Translations under genes and position numbers: made by a program
Origin: JBFHFS01 sp041583495
GTDB lineage: Bacteria; Bacteroidota; Bacteroidia; Bacteroidales; Marinilabiliaceae
Reading direction: 5' to 3'
NCBI GenBank assembly: GCA_041583495.1
Contig: JBFHFS010000033.1
Location: forward strand, 1-60,570
DNA: 60,570 nt
In this document: positions 54,082-60,570 of the stretch, piece after piece
Position numbering within the stretch: position 1 is the first letter of the stretch
Layout of the letters: each line of letters begins with the position of its first letter
Notes under the pieces: model-generated
Database searches by the model: none
Told to the model about the DNA's origin: nothing
What the model saw: only the letters and a program-made list of their open reading frames with translations

Positions 54082-54528
54082 ATGTTATCAACAACCTGTA
54101 AATACGCCGTCAGGGCCATTATCTATATTGGCTCGAAGGGAAGCGAACAAAACCGTGTAAATGTAAGGCATATAGCTGAAGAGTTGGAAATACCCATGCA
54201 GTTTTTAAGTAAGATACTTCAGGTGTTTGTGCGTAAGGGGTTGTTAAACAGCGTGAAAGGACCTACCGGAGGTTTTTATTTAAAAAAACCGGCCGATGAG
54301 ATTTTTTTGTTGGAGATCGTGAAGATAGTGGATGGTGAAGATTACTTCGAAACCTGCCTGATTGGCCGCCATCCGTGCAAGAGCTCAGGGAAAGTTAAAG
54401 AACAGTGTCCGGTTCACGAGCGCTACAGCAAGGTTAGAAAAGAGGTGGTGGAATATTTTAGCAGCGAAAGTATTGGGTCCATATTGGAGCGTATGGAACA
54501 CAGCGAAGATGTTTTATTAAAACTCTAG
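54082..54528 (+). CDS. Rrf2-family transcriptional regulator
   Basis: A 148-residue winged-helix regulator of the Rrf2/IscR family. The N-terminal HTH is MLSTTCKYAVRAIIYI to EIPMQFLSKILQVFVRKGLLNSVKG. Three cysteines (CLIGRHPC, then KEQCPVH) resemble the cluster-binding set of IscR/NsrR, so it probably senses Fe-S status, oxygen or NO. It is the last gene of rpiB-lutB-rrf2. Confidence 0.92.
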   Translation: MLSTTCKYAVRAIIYIGSKGSEQNRVNVRHIAEELEIPMQFLSKILQVFVRKGLLNSVKGPTGGFYLKKPADEIFLLEIVKIVDGEDYFETCLIGRHPCKSSGKVKEQCPVHERYSKVRKEVVEYFSSESIGSILERMEHSEDVLLKL

Positions 54529-54570
54529 CCTGGCCCACCTGATAAACCAACAGGATTGAACCCCTGGAGG

Positions 54571-54978
54571 CTACCAGGCCTGTTTCTTTAATATTAGTTT
54601 TAACACGAATCGATAGGTAAGATAGACCAGAATAACCCCGGTACAGTTGGCCAGAAAATCTTTCCAGTCTTTATCCCGGCCTCCAAAAATGGGTTGAGCC
54701 AATTCCAAAAGGCCTCCCATAGCCATTATCCAGGTAATGGAGTAGATTTTTACCCGTTGATAATCTCTCTCCCTGGAGAGTAAATGGCTGTGCTCCACCA
54801 GGTAAACCAGAGTGAGGCCGGCATACATCAACACGTGTATTACCTTGTCGGCCCCTTCGAATGCCAGCATTGGAGGTGTCTTTATCCCATCCGTACGAAT
54901 AAGACTTAATACCATTATTATCAGCATGGTAATAATGGTAAGCTTATAGGTGTTTAGCAGTTTTATGATGGTAATCAT
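54571..54978 (-). CDS. VanZ-family membrane protein
   Basis: A 135-residue protein with four hydrophobic helices and the VanZ signature: DKVIHVLMYAGLTLVY near residue 45 and GLLELAQPIFGGRDKDWKDFLANCTGVILVY near 95. VanZ proteins influence lipoglycopeptide sensitivity in some bacteria, but their activity is not known. The ATG at 54978 is preferred over a TTG two codons earlier. It converges on the Rrf2 gene and stands alone. Confidence 0.9.
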   Translation of the reverse strand: MITIIKLLNTYKLTIITMLIIMVLSLIRTDGIKTPPMLAFEGADKVIHVLMYAGLTLVYLVEHSHLLSRERDYQRVKIYSITWIMAMGGLLELAQPIFGGRDKDWKDFLANCTGVILVYLTYRFVLKLILKKQAW

Positions 54979-55081
54979 ATTCAATTATCGGTTGATAAAT
55001 GGTGGCAAGATATAAAAAAGAGCTAATGTGCGTAGTTTACCGTGACACAATTATTTAAATTTACGTTATAATTCTAAACCG

Positions 55082-56200
55082 ATGGCGGGTATTTATGTTC
55101 ATGTTCCTTTTTGTGAATCGAGATGTTTTTATTGCGATTTTTATAAAACAACCGATAAACAGTGGATCGATTTATTTGTTGATAAGTTGTTGAAAGAGAT
55201 AGAACATCGTGCCCTGTTTTTTGGGGAAAGCCCTGTGGATACACTTTACCTGGGGGGAGGAACGCCCAGTTTGCTTTCGCCTGCCGCACTTAATAAGTTG
55301 TTGAAAGGCCTTTGGCAGCAATTTAAGATGAAACCCGGTGGCGAATGGACTATGGAGGTGAATCCCGATGATTTGTCATTGTCGTATTTACAAGCCATTA
55401 AGGCGGCGGGTATTAACCGGCTCAGCATAGGAATACAAAGTTTTTTCGACGATGATTTAAAAAAAATGGGTCGCCGCCACGATGCCGGTCAGGCCATTAA
55501 AGCACTTGAATGGGCCTTTGAAGCCGGGTTCGACAATGTGGGAGCCGACATAATTTATGGTTTGCCCTGGGGGGATGAACAAAAGATTGAGAAAAATGTG
55601 AAAACCCTGGCTTCGTTTCCGGTTAAACATCTTTCGGCCTACCATTTGACCATTGAGCCGGGAACTCAATTTGGCAAAGAGAAGCGGCTCAAAAGGCTCA
55701 GTGAGGTGAGTGATTTGGAGAGCGAATCGCAATTTTGGAAAGTGGATAACCTGGCCGTGGAAAACGGGTTTGAGCATTACGAGATCTCTAATTTTTGTAG
55801 AGATGGTGCTTATTCCCGACATAATATGAGCTATTGGAATGGGCAGGCCTATTTGGGTTTGGGCCCCGGGGCTCATTCATTTGATGGCCACCGGCGGTTA
55901 TGGAATCCTCCTCAGCTAAGAGCTTACCTGAAGCACGACCATCAGGCAGATCAAAAATATGAGGAACTTTCTGTAAATGATCGTTTTAATGAACAAATAA
56001 TGCTGGGATTACGCACCAAATGGGGCATTAACAGAGATGGGATGGCTCATGAATTTCCCGAAAACTGGCAGGCCATTGGCCCTTTGGTGACAAAATGGAT
56101 AGAAAGTGGTCACCTGGCAGAAGAAAAAGAAACTTTAATTTGCACCCCAAAGGGGTGGTTTGTGGTGGATGGAATTATTGAGGATTTATTTTTAGTTTGA
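55082..56200 (+). CDS. hemW: radical SAM heme chaperone HemW
   Basis: A 372-residue radical SAM protein. The cluster motif is CESRCFYCDF (CxxxCxxC) close to the N-terminus, without the fourth cysteine of HemN, which marks it as HemW, a heme-delivery chaperone, and not coproporphyrinogen dehydrogenase. LYLGGGTPSLL and the C-terminal HemN_C domain (LSVNDRFNEQIMLGLRT) are typical. It is followed by a rhodanese gene after 36 bp. Confidence 0.94.
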   Translation: MAGIYVHVPFCESRCFYCDFYKTTDKQWIDLFVDKLLKEIEHRALFFGESPVDTLYLGGGTPSLLSPAALNKLLKGLWQQFKMKPGGEWTMEVNPDDLSLSYLQAIKAAGINRLSIGIQSFFDDDLKKMGRRHDAGQAIKALEWAFEAGFDNVGADIIYGLPWGDEQKIEKNVKTLASFPVKHLSAYHLTIEPGTQFGKEKRLKRLSEVSDLESESQFWKVDNLAVENGFEHYEISNFCRDGAYSRHNMSYWNGQAYLGLGPGAHSFDGHRRLWNPPQLRAYLKHDHQADQKYEELSVNDRFNEQIMLGLRTKWGINRDGMAHEFPENWQAIGPLVTKWIESGHLAEEKETLICTPKGWFVVDGIIEDLFLV

Positions 56201-56236
56201 GATAAAATTTTTTGTAGTACTTAAGGGGGGTATGAG

Positions 56237-56632
56237 ATGCATATTTTTGGGTTGTTTTTTTTGATGGGATCTCTTTTAATTCAGGGACCAGGAGAAATCT
56301 CAAGCAGTGATTTTTATCAGTTGTGTGAGGAGCAGCCGGGTGTGGTCGTTTTCGACGTGAGGCCATGGGCGGAATTCATGGAAAGCCGAATCCCTGACGC
56401 CCTTTATGGGGGAGAGAAAAAAGTTCTGCTGGAAAAGTTGACCAATCTTTCGGATACCACTCTCATCCTGGTTTATTGTGAATACGGAGAACGGTCGAAA
56501 GCCGTTTTGAAAATATTGAAACAGCAGGGGTTTAAGAATACCCGTCATTTAAAGAATGGTTTTGAGGGCTGGCTCAGGGAGGGCTTTCCGGTGGATTCCA
56601 CTTCACTGGAGGGGTTTAATGAGCACTATTAG
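56237..56632 (+). CDS. rhodanese-like sulfurtransferase, probably exported
   Basis: A 131-residue single rhodanese domain. A short hydrophobic N-terminus (MHIFGLFFLMGSLLIQG) could be a signal peptide or anchor. The active-site loop is CEYGERS, with the persulfide-forming cysteine, after the FDVRPWAEF substrate-domain motif. Sulfur donor and acceptor are unknown. It lies between hemW and a metal exporter gene, spaced by 36 and 20 bp. Confidence 0.88.
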   Translation: MHIFGLFFLMGSLLIQGPGEISSSDFYQLCEEQPGVVVFDVRPWAEFMESRIPDALYGGEKKVLLEKLTNLSDTTLILVYCEYGERSKAVLKILKQQGFKNTRHLKNGFEGWLREGFPVDSTSLEGFNEHY

Positions 56633-56652
56633 TTCATTTGAATAGAGGAATT

Positions 56653-57543
56653 ATGAAAATTGTACCCATGAGTATGAAAAAGGGGATATGGGCCACCTGG
56701 CTCTCCATACTTCTAAATATTCTGTTGTTTGTGATTAAGTATTGGGCAGGTGTTTTATCTCATTCGGTAGCACTCATCGCCGATGCCTGGCATACGCTAT
56801 CCGACTCCATCTCCTCATTGGCCGTACTGCTGGGCTTAAAAGTATCCAACAAACCTCCTGATAGCCGGCATCCTTTCGGACACGGTCGTGCCGAGCTGAT
56901 TGCCTCATTGTTCGTGGGTATTATGCTGGTGGTGATAGGTCTCAATTTTCTGAGTGAATCTATTGTTCGGTTGCAGAACCGCGCCACCTTTAACTATGGG
57001 CCTGTGGCCATATGGGTCACGGTGATTTCGGTGGTGGTTAAGGAGTTGATGGCACGCTATACCCTGATCATTGGAAAATCGTTGAAGTCGAATTCTATGC
57101 TGGCGGATGGGTGGCACCATCGATCGGATGCCATCTCCAGTGTGGTGATCCTGGTGGGGATCCTCATAAGCAATACCCTTTGGTGGATCGACGGGGTATT
57201 GGGAATTTTGGTCTCTTTGATGATCTTTTATACCACTTATGGGATTCTCAAGGATACCATGAGTGTAATGTTGGGCGAAAATATTGATCCTGAAATGAGG
57301 AAGGGAATTATGGGGATGGGCCATCATTTAAATGGCAACCTTTTTTTGGATCCGCATCAGTTCAAAATCCACCATTATGGGAATCATTCTGAGTTGATTT
57401 TCCACATAAGCCTGCCCGGGAACCTGAGTCTTCATGAAGCCCATCAAATCGCCACGGAGTATGAAATAAGGGTAAAGAAAGCCTATAATATTGAGGTGAC
57501 CATTCATGTGGATGCCATTGCTCAGGGAAGTTCGGTTAGCTAG
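56653..57543 (+). CDS. cation diffusion facilitator family metal transporter
   Basis: A 296-residue CDF protein with six membrane helices and a C-terminal cytoplasmic domain. Metal-site residues appear in helix 2 (DAWHTLSDS) and helix 5 (DGWHHRSDA), and HPFGHGRAE is the conserved loop. It exports divalent ions, such as zinc or iron/manganese, by proton exchange. The ATG at 56653 with AGAGGAATT upstream is preferred over an in-frame TTG at 56638. Its stop lies 6 bp from that of the convergent Spy-like gene. Confidence 0.93.
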   Translation: MKIVPMSMKKGIWATWLSILLNILLFVIKYWAGVLSHSVALIADAWHTLSDSISSLAVLLGLKVSNKPPDSRHPFGHGRAELIASLFVGIMLVVIGLNFLSESIVRLQNRATFNYGPVAIWVTVISVVVKELMARYTLIIGKSLKSNSMLADGWHHRSDAISSVVILVGILISNTLWWIDGVLGILVSLMIFYTTYGILKDTMSVMLGENIDPEMRKGIMGMGHHLNGNLFLDPHQFKIHHYGNHSELIFHISLPGNLSLHEAHQIATEYEIRVKKAYNIEVTIHVDAIAQGSSVS

Positions 57544-57549
57544 CCTTTC

Positions 57550-58080
57550 CTAGGGTCTTCCCCCTCTGTATCGCTGGCCCCTACCCTGTCCACGGCCCTG
57601 GGACCCTTGGTATTGAGTAATTTGTTCAAATATCTGCTGGTATTTCTGAAGTTGGTTGGGGGTGCATATTTCTCTTAAGGCCATAAAATGTTCTATGGTA
57701 TTTTGTTTAATTTCCCTTTGGCTTTTGCCTGAGGCCACGGCCATTTGAGTTAAAAGGGCCCGGTCGGGATTGTTTTGCGTTAGTTCCTTTATTATGGCCT
57801 TATCCAGACTATCCATTTTGGCGACCAATAAATTAGTGGCGGTTCTGTATTGGCTCTCTATTGTTGAAAAGGCGCTTATCTGTTCTTGGGTGAAGTTCAG
57901 CTGTTTCACAATGAGTCCAAACCCCATGCCTTGCCCCCGGTTTTGAGAGTGATAAGAATTTTGGTTATCAGTAGTTTCGATGGGGTTGGAGGAAGGTGAA
58001 AGGAGACAATAGATTCCTGCTCCTGCCCCGAAGGCCAGCACTATTATTACTATTGCTCTGATGAGTTCCTTATTCTTCAT
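57550..58080 (-). CDS. Spy/CpxP-like periplasmic protein (heavy-metal sensor type)
   Basis: A 176-residue protein with one N-terminal membrane helix (AIVIIVLAFGAGAGIYCLL) and a helical periplasmic domain. Two LTxxQ-like elements are seen, LNFTQEQISAF and CTPNQLQKY, the mark of the Spy/CpxP/CnrX fold. The tail is rich in Gly, Arg and Gln (GRGQGRGQRYRGG). It overlaps the anti-sigma gene by 11 bp; the ATG at 58080 starts right before the membrane helix, whereas the longer frame overlaps too much. It may act as a stress or metal sensor for the sigma/anti-sigma pair. Confidence 0.82.
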   Translation of the reverse strand: MKNKELIRAIVIIVLAFGAGAGIYCLLSPSSNPIETTDNQNSYHSQNRGQGMGFGLIVKQLNFTQEQISAFSTIESQYRTATNLLVAKMDSLDKAIIKELTQNNPDRALLTQMAVASGKSQREIKQNTIEHFMALREICTPNQLQKYQQIFEQITQYQGSQGRGQGRGQRYRGGRP

Positions 58081-58486
58081 AATAGTCTGAATTAAACCAA
58101 ATTTCTTCGAGTTGGGTACCCGGGTAATCCTGGAAATAGTAGTCAGAGGCCACAATCTCTGCTGCGTTAATCTTTTCTGATCCTTCTAACAGGCCAGCGG
58201 ACACCAGTCCAAAAATAAATACAATCAACGAAATAACGGTCATCAATGCCGGTTTAGTGTACCAGCTGTTGTTTTCTATTGGCTCCAGCATGGCCATCAC
58301 GCGCGTTTTAAGAAAGGGGGATACCTTCAGAAGGGTTTCATCTTCCAAGAAATGCATCACCCTGAGAGCGTTGTCATAGTCGCGGGTACAATGTGAGCAG
58401 GAGGCCATGTGTTTCTTCATCGTTTCGGGTATTTCCCGTGGATCCCTGAAGGCGGCCAGTTGGTTTGAAAAATCGTTACAATTCAT
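58070..58486 (-). CDS. zinc-finger anti-sigma factor
   Basis: A 138-residue protein with an N-terminal putative zinc-finger (KKHMASCSHC, the HxxxCxxC motif of ZAS anti-sigma factors), one membrane helix near residues 78-100 and a short acidic periplasmic tail. It is encoded 20 bp after the sigma factor gene and overlaps the Spy-like gene. It should sequester the sigma factor until an envelope or redox/metal signal is received. Confidence 0.87.
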   Translation of the reverse strand: MNCNDFSNQLAAFRDPREIPETMKKHMASCSHCTRDYDNALRVMHFLEDETLLKVSPFLKTRVMAMLEPIENNSWYTKPALMTVISLIVFIFGLVSAGLLEGSEKINAAEIVASDYYFQDYPGTQLEEIWFNSDYYEE

Positions 58487-58506
58487 ATTAGGGTGCTTTT
58501 TGTGGC

Positions 58507-59061
58507 CTATATCTTATCGTTTCTTAGCATCTTTTGAAGGTTCTGACGGGCTCTGAAGACCAAACTTTCGGTGGCTTTTTGGGACTTTTGTAATACCCCT
58601 GCCACCTCCACCATACTTAATTCCTGATAATAAAAGAGGACAAAGGCGGCTTTCTGTTGGCTGTTGAGTTGGTTTAAGGCTCTTTTTATTTGTTCTTTCT
58701 GTTCTCTTTGGAGAAGGGGGCCGTCGGCCTTGTTATGATCGGCGGGAGTCTCCATCGCGCGGGCGTCGAGGCCAACCAGTGTCCTGAGTTTGTTTCTTCG
58801 CAGCTGATTAATGGCTTTGTTAACGGTTATTCGGTATATCCATGTGCCAAAGGAGGAATTACCCTGAAACGATTTAAGTGATTTATAAACCTTTATAAAT
58901 ACCTCCTGTGCAAGATCTTCAGCGTCTGTTTGGTTGTGCATAAATCCCATACAGGTTTGAAATACCTTTTGCTGGTATCTTTCGATCAACAGGGTAAAGG
59001 CTTCTTTTTCGCCACTGTTTACCCGTTCAATTAATTGTATATCCGAGGGAGACGGAGCCAT
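58507..59061 (-). CDS. ECF-type sigma-70 RNA polymerase sigma factor
   Basis: A 184-residue sigma factor of the RpoE/SigW class. Region 2: CMGFMHNQTDAEDLAQEVFIKVYKSL and SSFGTWIYRITVNKAINQLRR; region 4: LNSQQKAAFVLFYYQELSMVEVAGVLQKSQKATESLVFRARQNL. It leads a three-gene unit with a ZAS anti-sigma factor and a Spy-like protein, an arrangement typical of envelope or metal stress responses. Confidence 0.95.
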   Translation of the reverse strand: MAPSPSDIQLIERVNSGEKEAFTLLIERYQQKVFQTCMGFMHNQTDAEDLAQEVFIKVYKSLKSFQGNSSFGTWIYRITVNKAINQLRRNKLRTLVGLDARAMETPADHNKADGPLLQREQKEQIKRALNQLNSQQKAAFVLFYYQELSMVEVAGVLQKSQKATESLVFRARQNLQKMLRNDKI

Positions 59062-59120
59062 TTGACGGATTCTGCATTATTTTGGAGGGGAGAGGAAAGC
59101 TCTGTCGCCTCAATCAGTTT

Positions 59121-59167
59121 AAAACAAAGGTGATTAAAGATAAGAATTATTCAATCACCTTTGTTTT
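59121..59167 (-). terminator. terminator after the Gly/Arg-rich secreted protein gene
   Basis: A perfect 15-bp stem (AAAACAAAGGTGATT with AATCACCTTTGTTTT) and a 17-nt loop. On the minus strand it ends in TTTT and lies 27 bp beyond the stop codon, separating that gene from the sigma operon. Confidence 0.75.
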
Positions 59168-59193
59168 GACAATCACTTTTTAATTGAATGGTT

Positions 59194-59607
59194 TTATTTT
59201 GTGGGGTTATTGGTATTCCCACTACCATCACGGAGTCTTTGTTGGGCGGTTCCGTTTTGTTGATTATCGCAAATGCCATCATTGTTGGCGTCTACAAAGT
59301 TTCCATTTCCACCCCTGCCCTGGCCTCTTCCTCTTCCCAGGCCTTTTCCTTGTCCCTGGCATCTTCCAAAACCTTGTCCTTGGCCAAATCGGCGACCCTG
59401 ACGGCCATTGCCGGCTTCAAAGTTATCGCAAACGCCATTGTTGTCCTTATCCACATAATAAGGTCGCTGTGCATTGGAGGCCGCGGTTTGGGCAACCTGG
59501 TTTTTTTCTTGTACGGTGCTACTGGTCTTGACCGTTTCTTGCCCCTGGGTCGTGGTGCTTATTCCCATAAATAGAAGGGCTGCTGCAATAAAAGATAGAG
59601 TTTTCAT
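59194..59607 (-). CDS. secreted Gly/Arg/Gln-rich protein with two calcium-loop-like motifs
   Basis: A 137-residue protein with a clear signal peptide (first 22 residues, ending TQGQ). Two similar segments, YVDKDNNGVCDNFE and FVDANNDGICDNQQ, resemble the DxDxNGxxD calcium loops of dockerin/thrombospondin-3/EF-hand proteins, each with one Cys. They flank a low-complexity linker of GQG/GRG repeats (about residues 68-103). The same GRGQ type of sequence closes the Spy-like protein 1.2 kb downstream. I do not recognise a named family and do not assign a function. It has its own terminator and lies upstream of the sigma operon on the same strand. Confidence 0.75.
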   Translation of the reverse strand: MKTLSFIAAALLFMGISTTTQGQETVKTSSTVQEKNQVAQTAASNAQRPYYVDKDNNGVCDNFEAGNGRQGRRFGQGQGFGRCQGQGKGLGRGRGQGRGGNGNFVDANNDGICDNQQNGTAQQRLRDGSGNTNNPTK

Positions 59608-59778
59608 GTTGTTTTTATTTATTGGTTTTATCCTTTAGACCCGGTCTATTCAAAAATCATTCGCAGAAATGTAATTTTTTTTCGAAAATCCTGTTTAACC
59701 CCGGCAATTAGGGGATATTAACTACAATAATCCGGGAAGAAAGGTTTCTTTCGGTTGTCTCCGAATTATCAGGCACAT

Positions 59779-59821
59779 AAAAAACGGGAAGGGAAAAGCA
59801 TCTCTGCTTTCCCTTCCCGTT
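59779..59821 (-). terminator. terminator after the beta-barrel-like gene
   Basis: On the minus strand AACGGGAAGGGAAAGCA pairs with its complement (one bulged base) around a 4-nt loop and is followed by six T. It begins 18 bp after the stop codon. Confidence 0.92.
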
Positions 59822-59839
59822 AACAGGACAAGCCCTCTG

Positions 59840-60412
59840 TTATAATCCAAACATCACTTTAACGCCAATGCGAAGGAAGTTAGCTCCACCAAGGGTGTAT
59901 CTTACTTCGGGGCAAATATTCATCTTGTCGCCGGCCGCCACTTTCATTCCAAGCCCAAGATTAAGACCGGTGTCAGAGCCTGAAATCGAATTGTCTGAAC
60001 CACCATATAAGTCACCGAAGTCAAAGTCTCCATAATCTTCACCATATTCATCCCCATAATCCCCATAATCCCCGTAATCGCCATAATCGATATCGTCGTA
60101 TTTAATTTTGAAAAAGGTCATATTTAATCCACCTATGGCGTATAAACTTCCCATGTTTTCAAGTTCGGTCAATTTATAGTTGACATCCAGGTCCAAAACC
60201 GACCAATTTACATAGTCCTTTTTTAAAAAATAAGTAAAGGAAGGGGCTGCGCTCCATTGTTCATTAAACTCGTAAATGCCATTGGCACTGAATCCAATAT
60301 TGTTGATTTCGGTTCCATAAACAACACCGGGGCCTACACTGATTTGTGCATGGGCCTGGGTTACCCCAAAAAACAGTACAGCAGCAAACAAAGCTTTGAA
60401 TAGATTTTTCAT
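59840..60412 (-). CDS. small outer-membrane beta-barrel-like protein with DYG repeats
   Basis: A 190-residue exported protein with a signal peptide ending QAHAQ. Alternating beta-strand patterns and a final Phe-Gly-Leu (KVMFGL) suggest an outer-membrane barrel of about eight strands. In the middle (around residues 108-130) there is an acidic loop made of repeated DYG units, from four 9-bp repeats at 60052-60087 and related sequence. This loop would face the outside and could change in length by slippage without breaking the frame. Function is unknown. Confidence 0.78.
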   Translation of the reverse strand: MKNLFKALFAAVLFFGVTQAHAQISVGPGVVYGTEINNIGFSANGIYEFNEQWSAAPSFTYFLKKDYVNWSVLDLDVNYKLTELENMGSLYAIGGLNMTFFKIKYDDIDYGDYGDYGDYGDEYGEDYGDFDFGDLYGGSDNSISGSDTGLNLGLGMKVAAGDKMNICPEVRYTLGGANFLRIGVKVMFGL

Positions 60413-60570
60413 GATAAAAGGTTTTAATTGCTAAGTACATGACAAAAATTCATAGACATTTATATTGAATTGATTTCCAGGGTTTGACAAAATGTTAGCA
60501 ATCGTAGAAAGTCCATATTTAAATATACTTTTTGCTTTACGTCCGTGTTTTTTGATCGAAATTTTCTTCA

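Overview
The window looks like a chromosomal segment of a Bacteroidota bacterium, probably of the Marinilabiliales/Prolixibacteraceae type. Supporting signs are the DUF4292 lipoprotein, the EnvC-like/TPR/dut/flippase cluster, candidate promoters of the Bacteroidota TAnnTTTG type, few clear Shine-Dalgarno sequences, and an S9 dipeptidyl peptidase. The lineage is inferred from gene content and not measured. No rRNA, convincing tRNA, CRISPR array, transposase or integrase was found.

Region 1 to about 5,060 is an accessory mosaic: a 5'-truncated AraC regulator, a membrane-anchored metallophosphoesterase, a GC-rich beta-lactamase-fold lipoprotein and a GFA/CENP-V family protein, separated by two gene-poor stretches. 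Base composition changes sharply from gene to gene, suggesting separate acquisitions. From 5,069 the content is mostly core: an orphan hybrid histidine kinase, frr, an O6-alkylguanine methyltransferase, an S9 peptidase, an ECF sigma/anti-sigma pair with a repeat-filled upstream region, nadB divergent from glyQS, an AspT-type transporter with pbpC, an S41 protease, then polA-queD-arsR and a polyprenyl synthetase.

At 27.8-33.1 kb, larE-larB-larC (nickel-pincer cofactor synthesis, with a short LarC and no LarA nearby) lies divergent from a Tat-exported DUF362 protein and a NapH-NapG-like polyferredoxin fusion. This is the least explained functional neighbourhood in the window.

From 33.3 to 51.8 kb nearly everything is on the minus strand: dtd-mazG-deoC, uvrC-ade-mnmG, ybeY with an RsbW-like ATPase, the envelope cluster flippase-dut-TPR-DUF4292-EnvC, an orphan receiver with ruvB, and nadA. 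Only lplA is on the plus strand. Two perfect 16-bp palindromes matching the ParB site parS lie 231 bp apart around the ade-mnmG junction. The AT-rich nadA-rpiB gap 12 kb away has several DnaA-box-like 9-mers. Together these suggest an origin-proximal position.

The right end holds rpiB-lutB-rrf2, a VanZ protein, hemW, a rhodanese, a cation diffusion facilitator, a sigma/anti-sigma/Spy-like stress operon, a secreted Gly/Arg/Gln-rich protein with calcium-loop-like motifs, and a small beta-barrel-like protein with in-frame 9-bp repeats.
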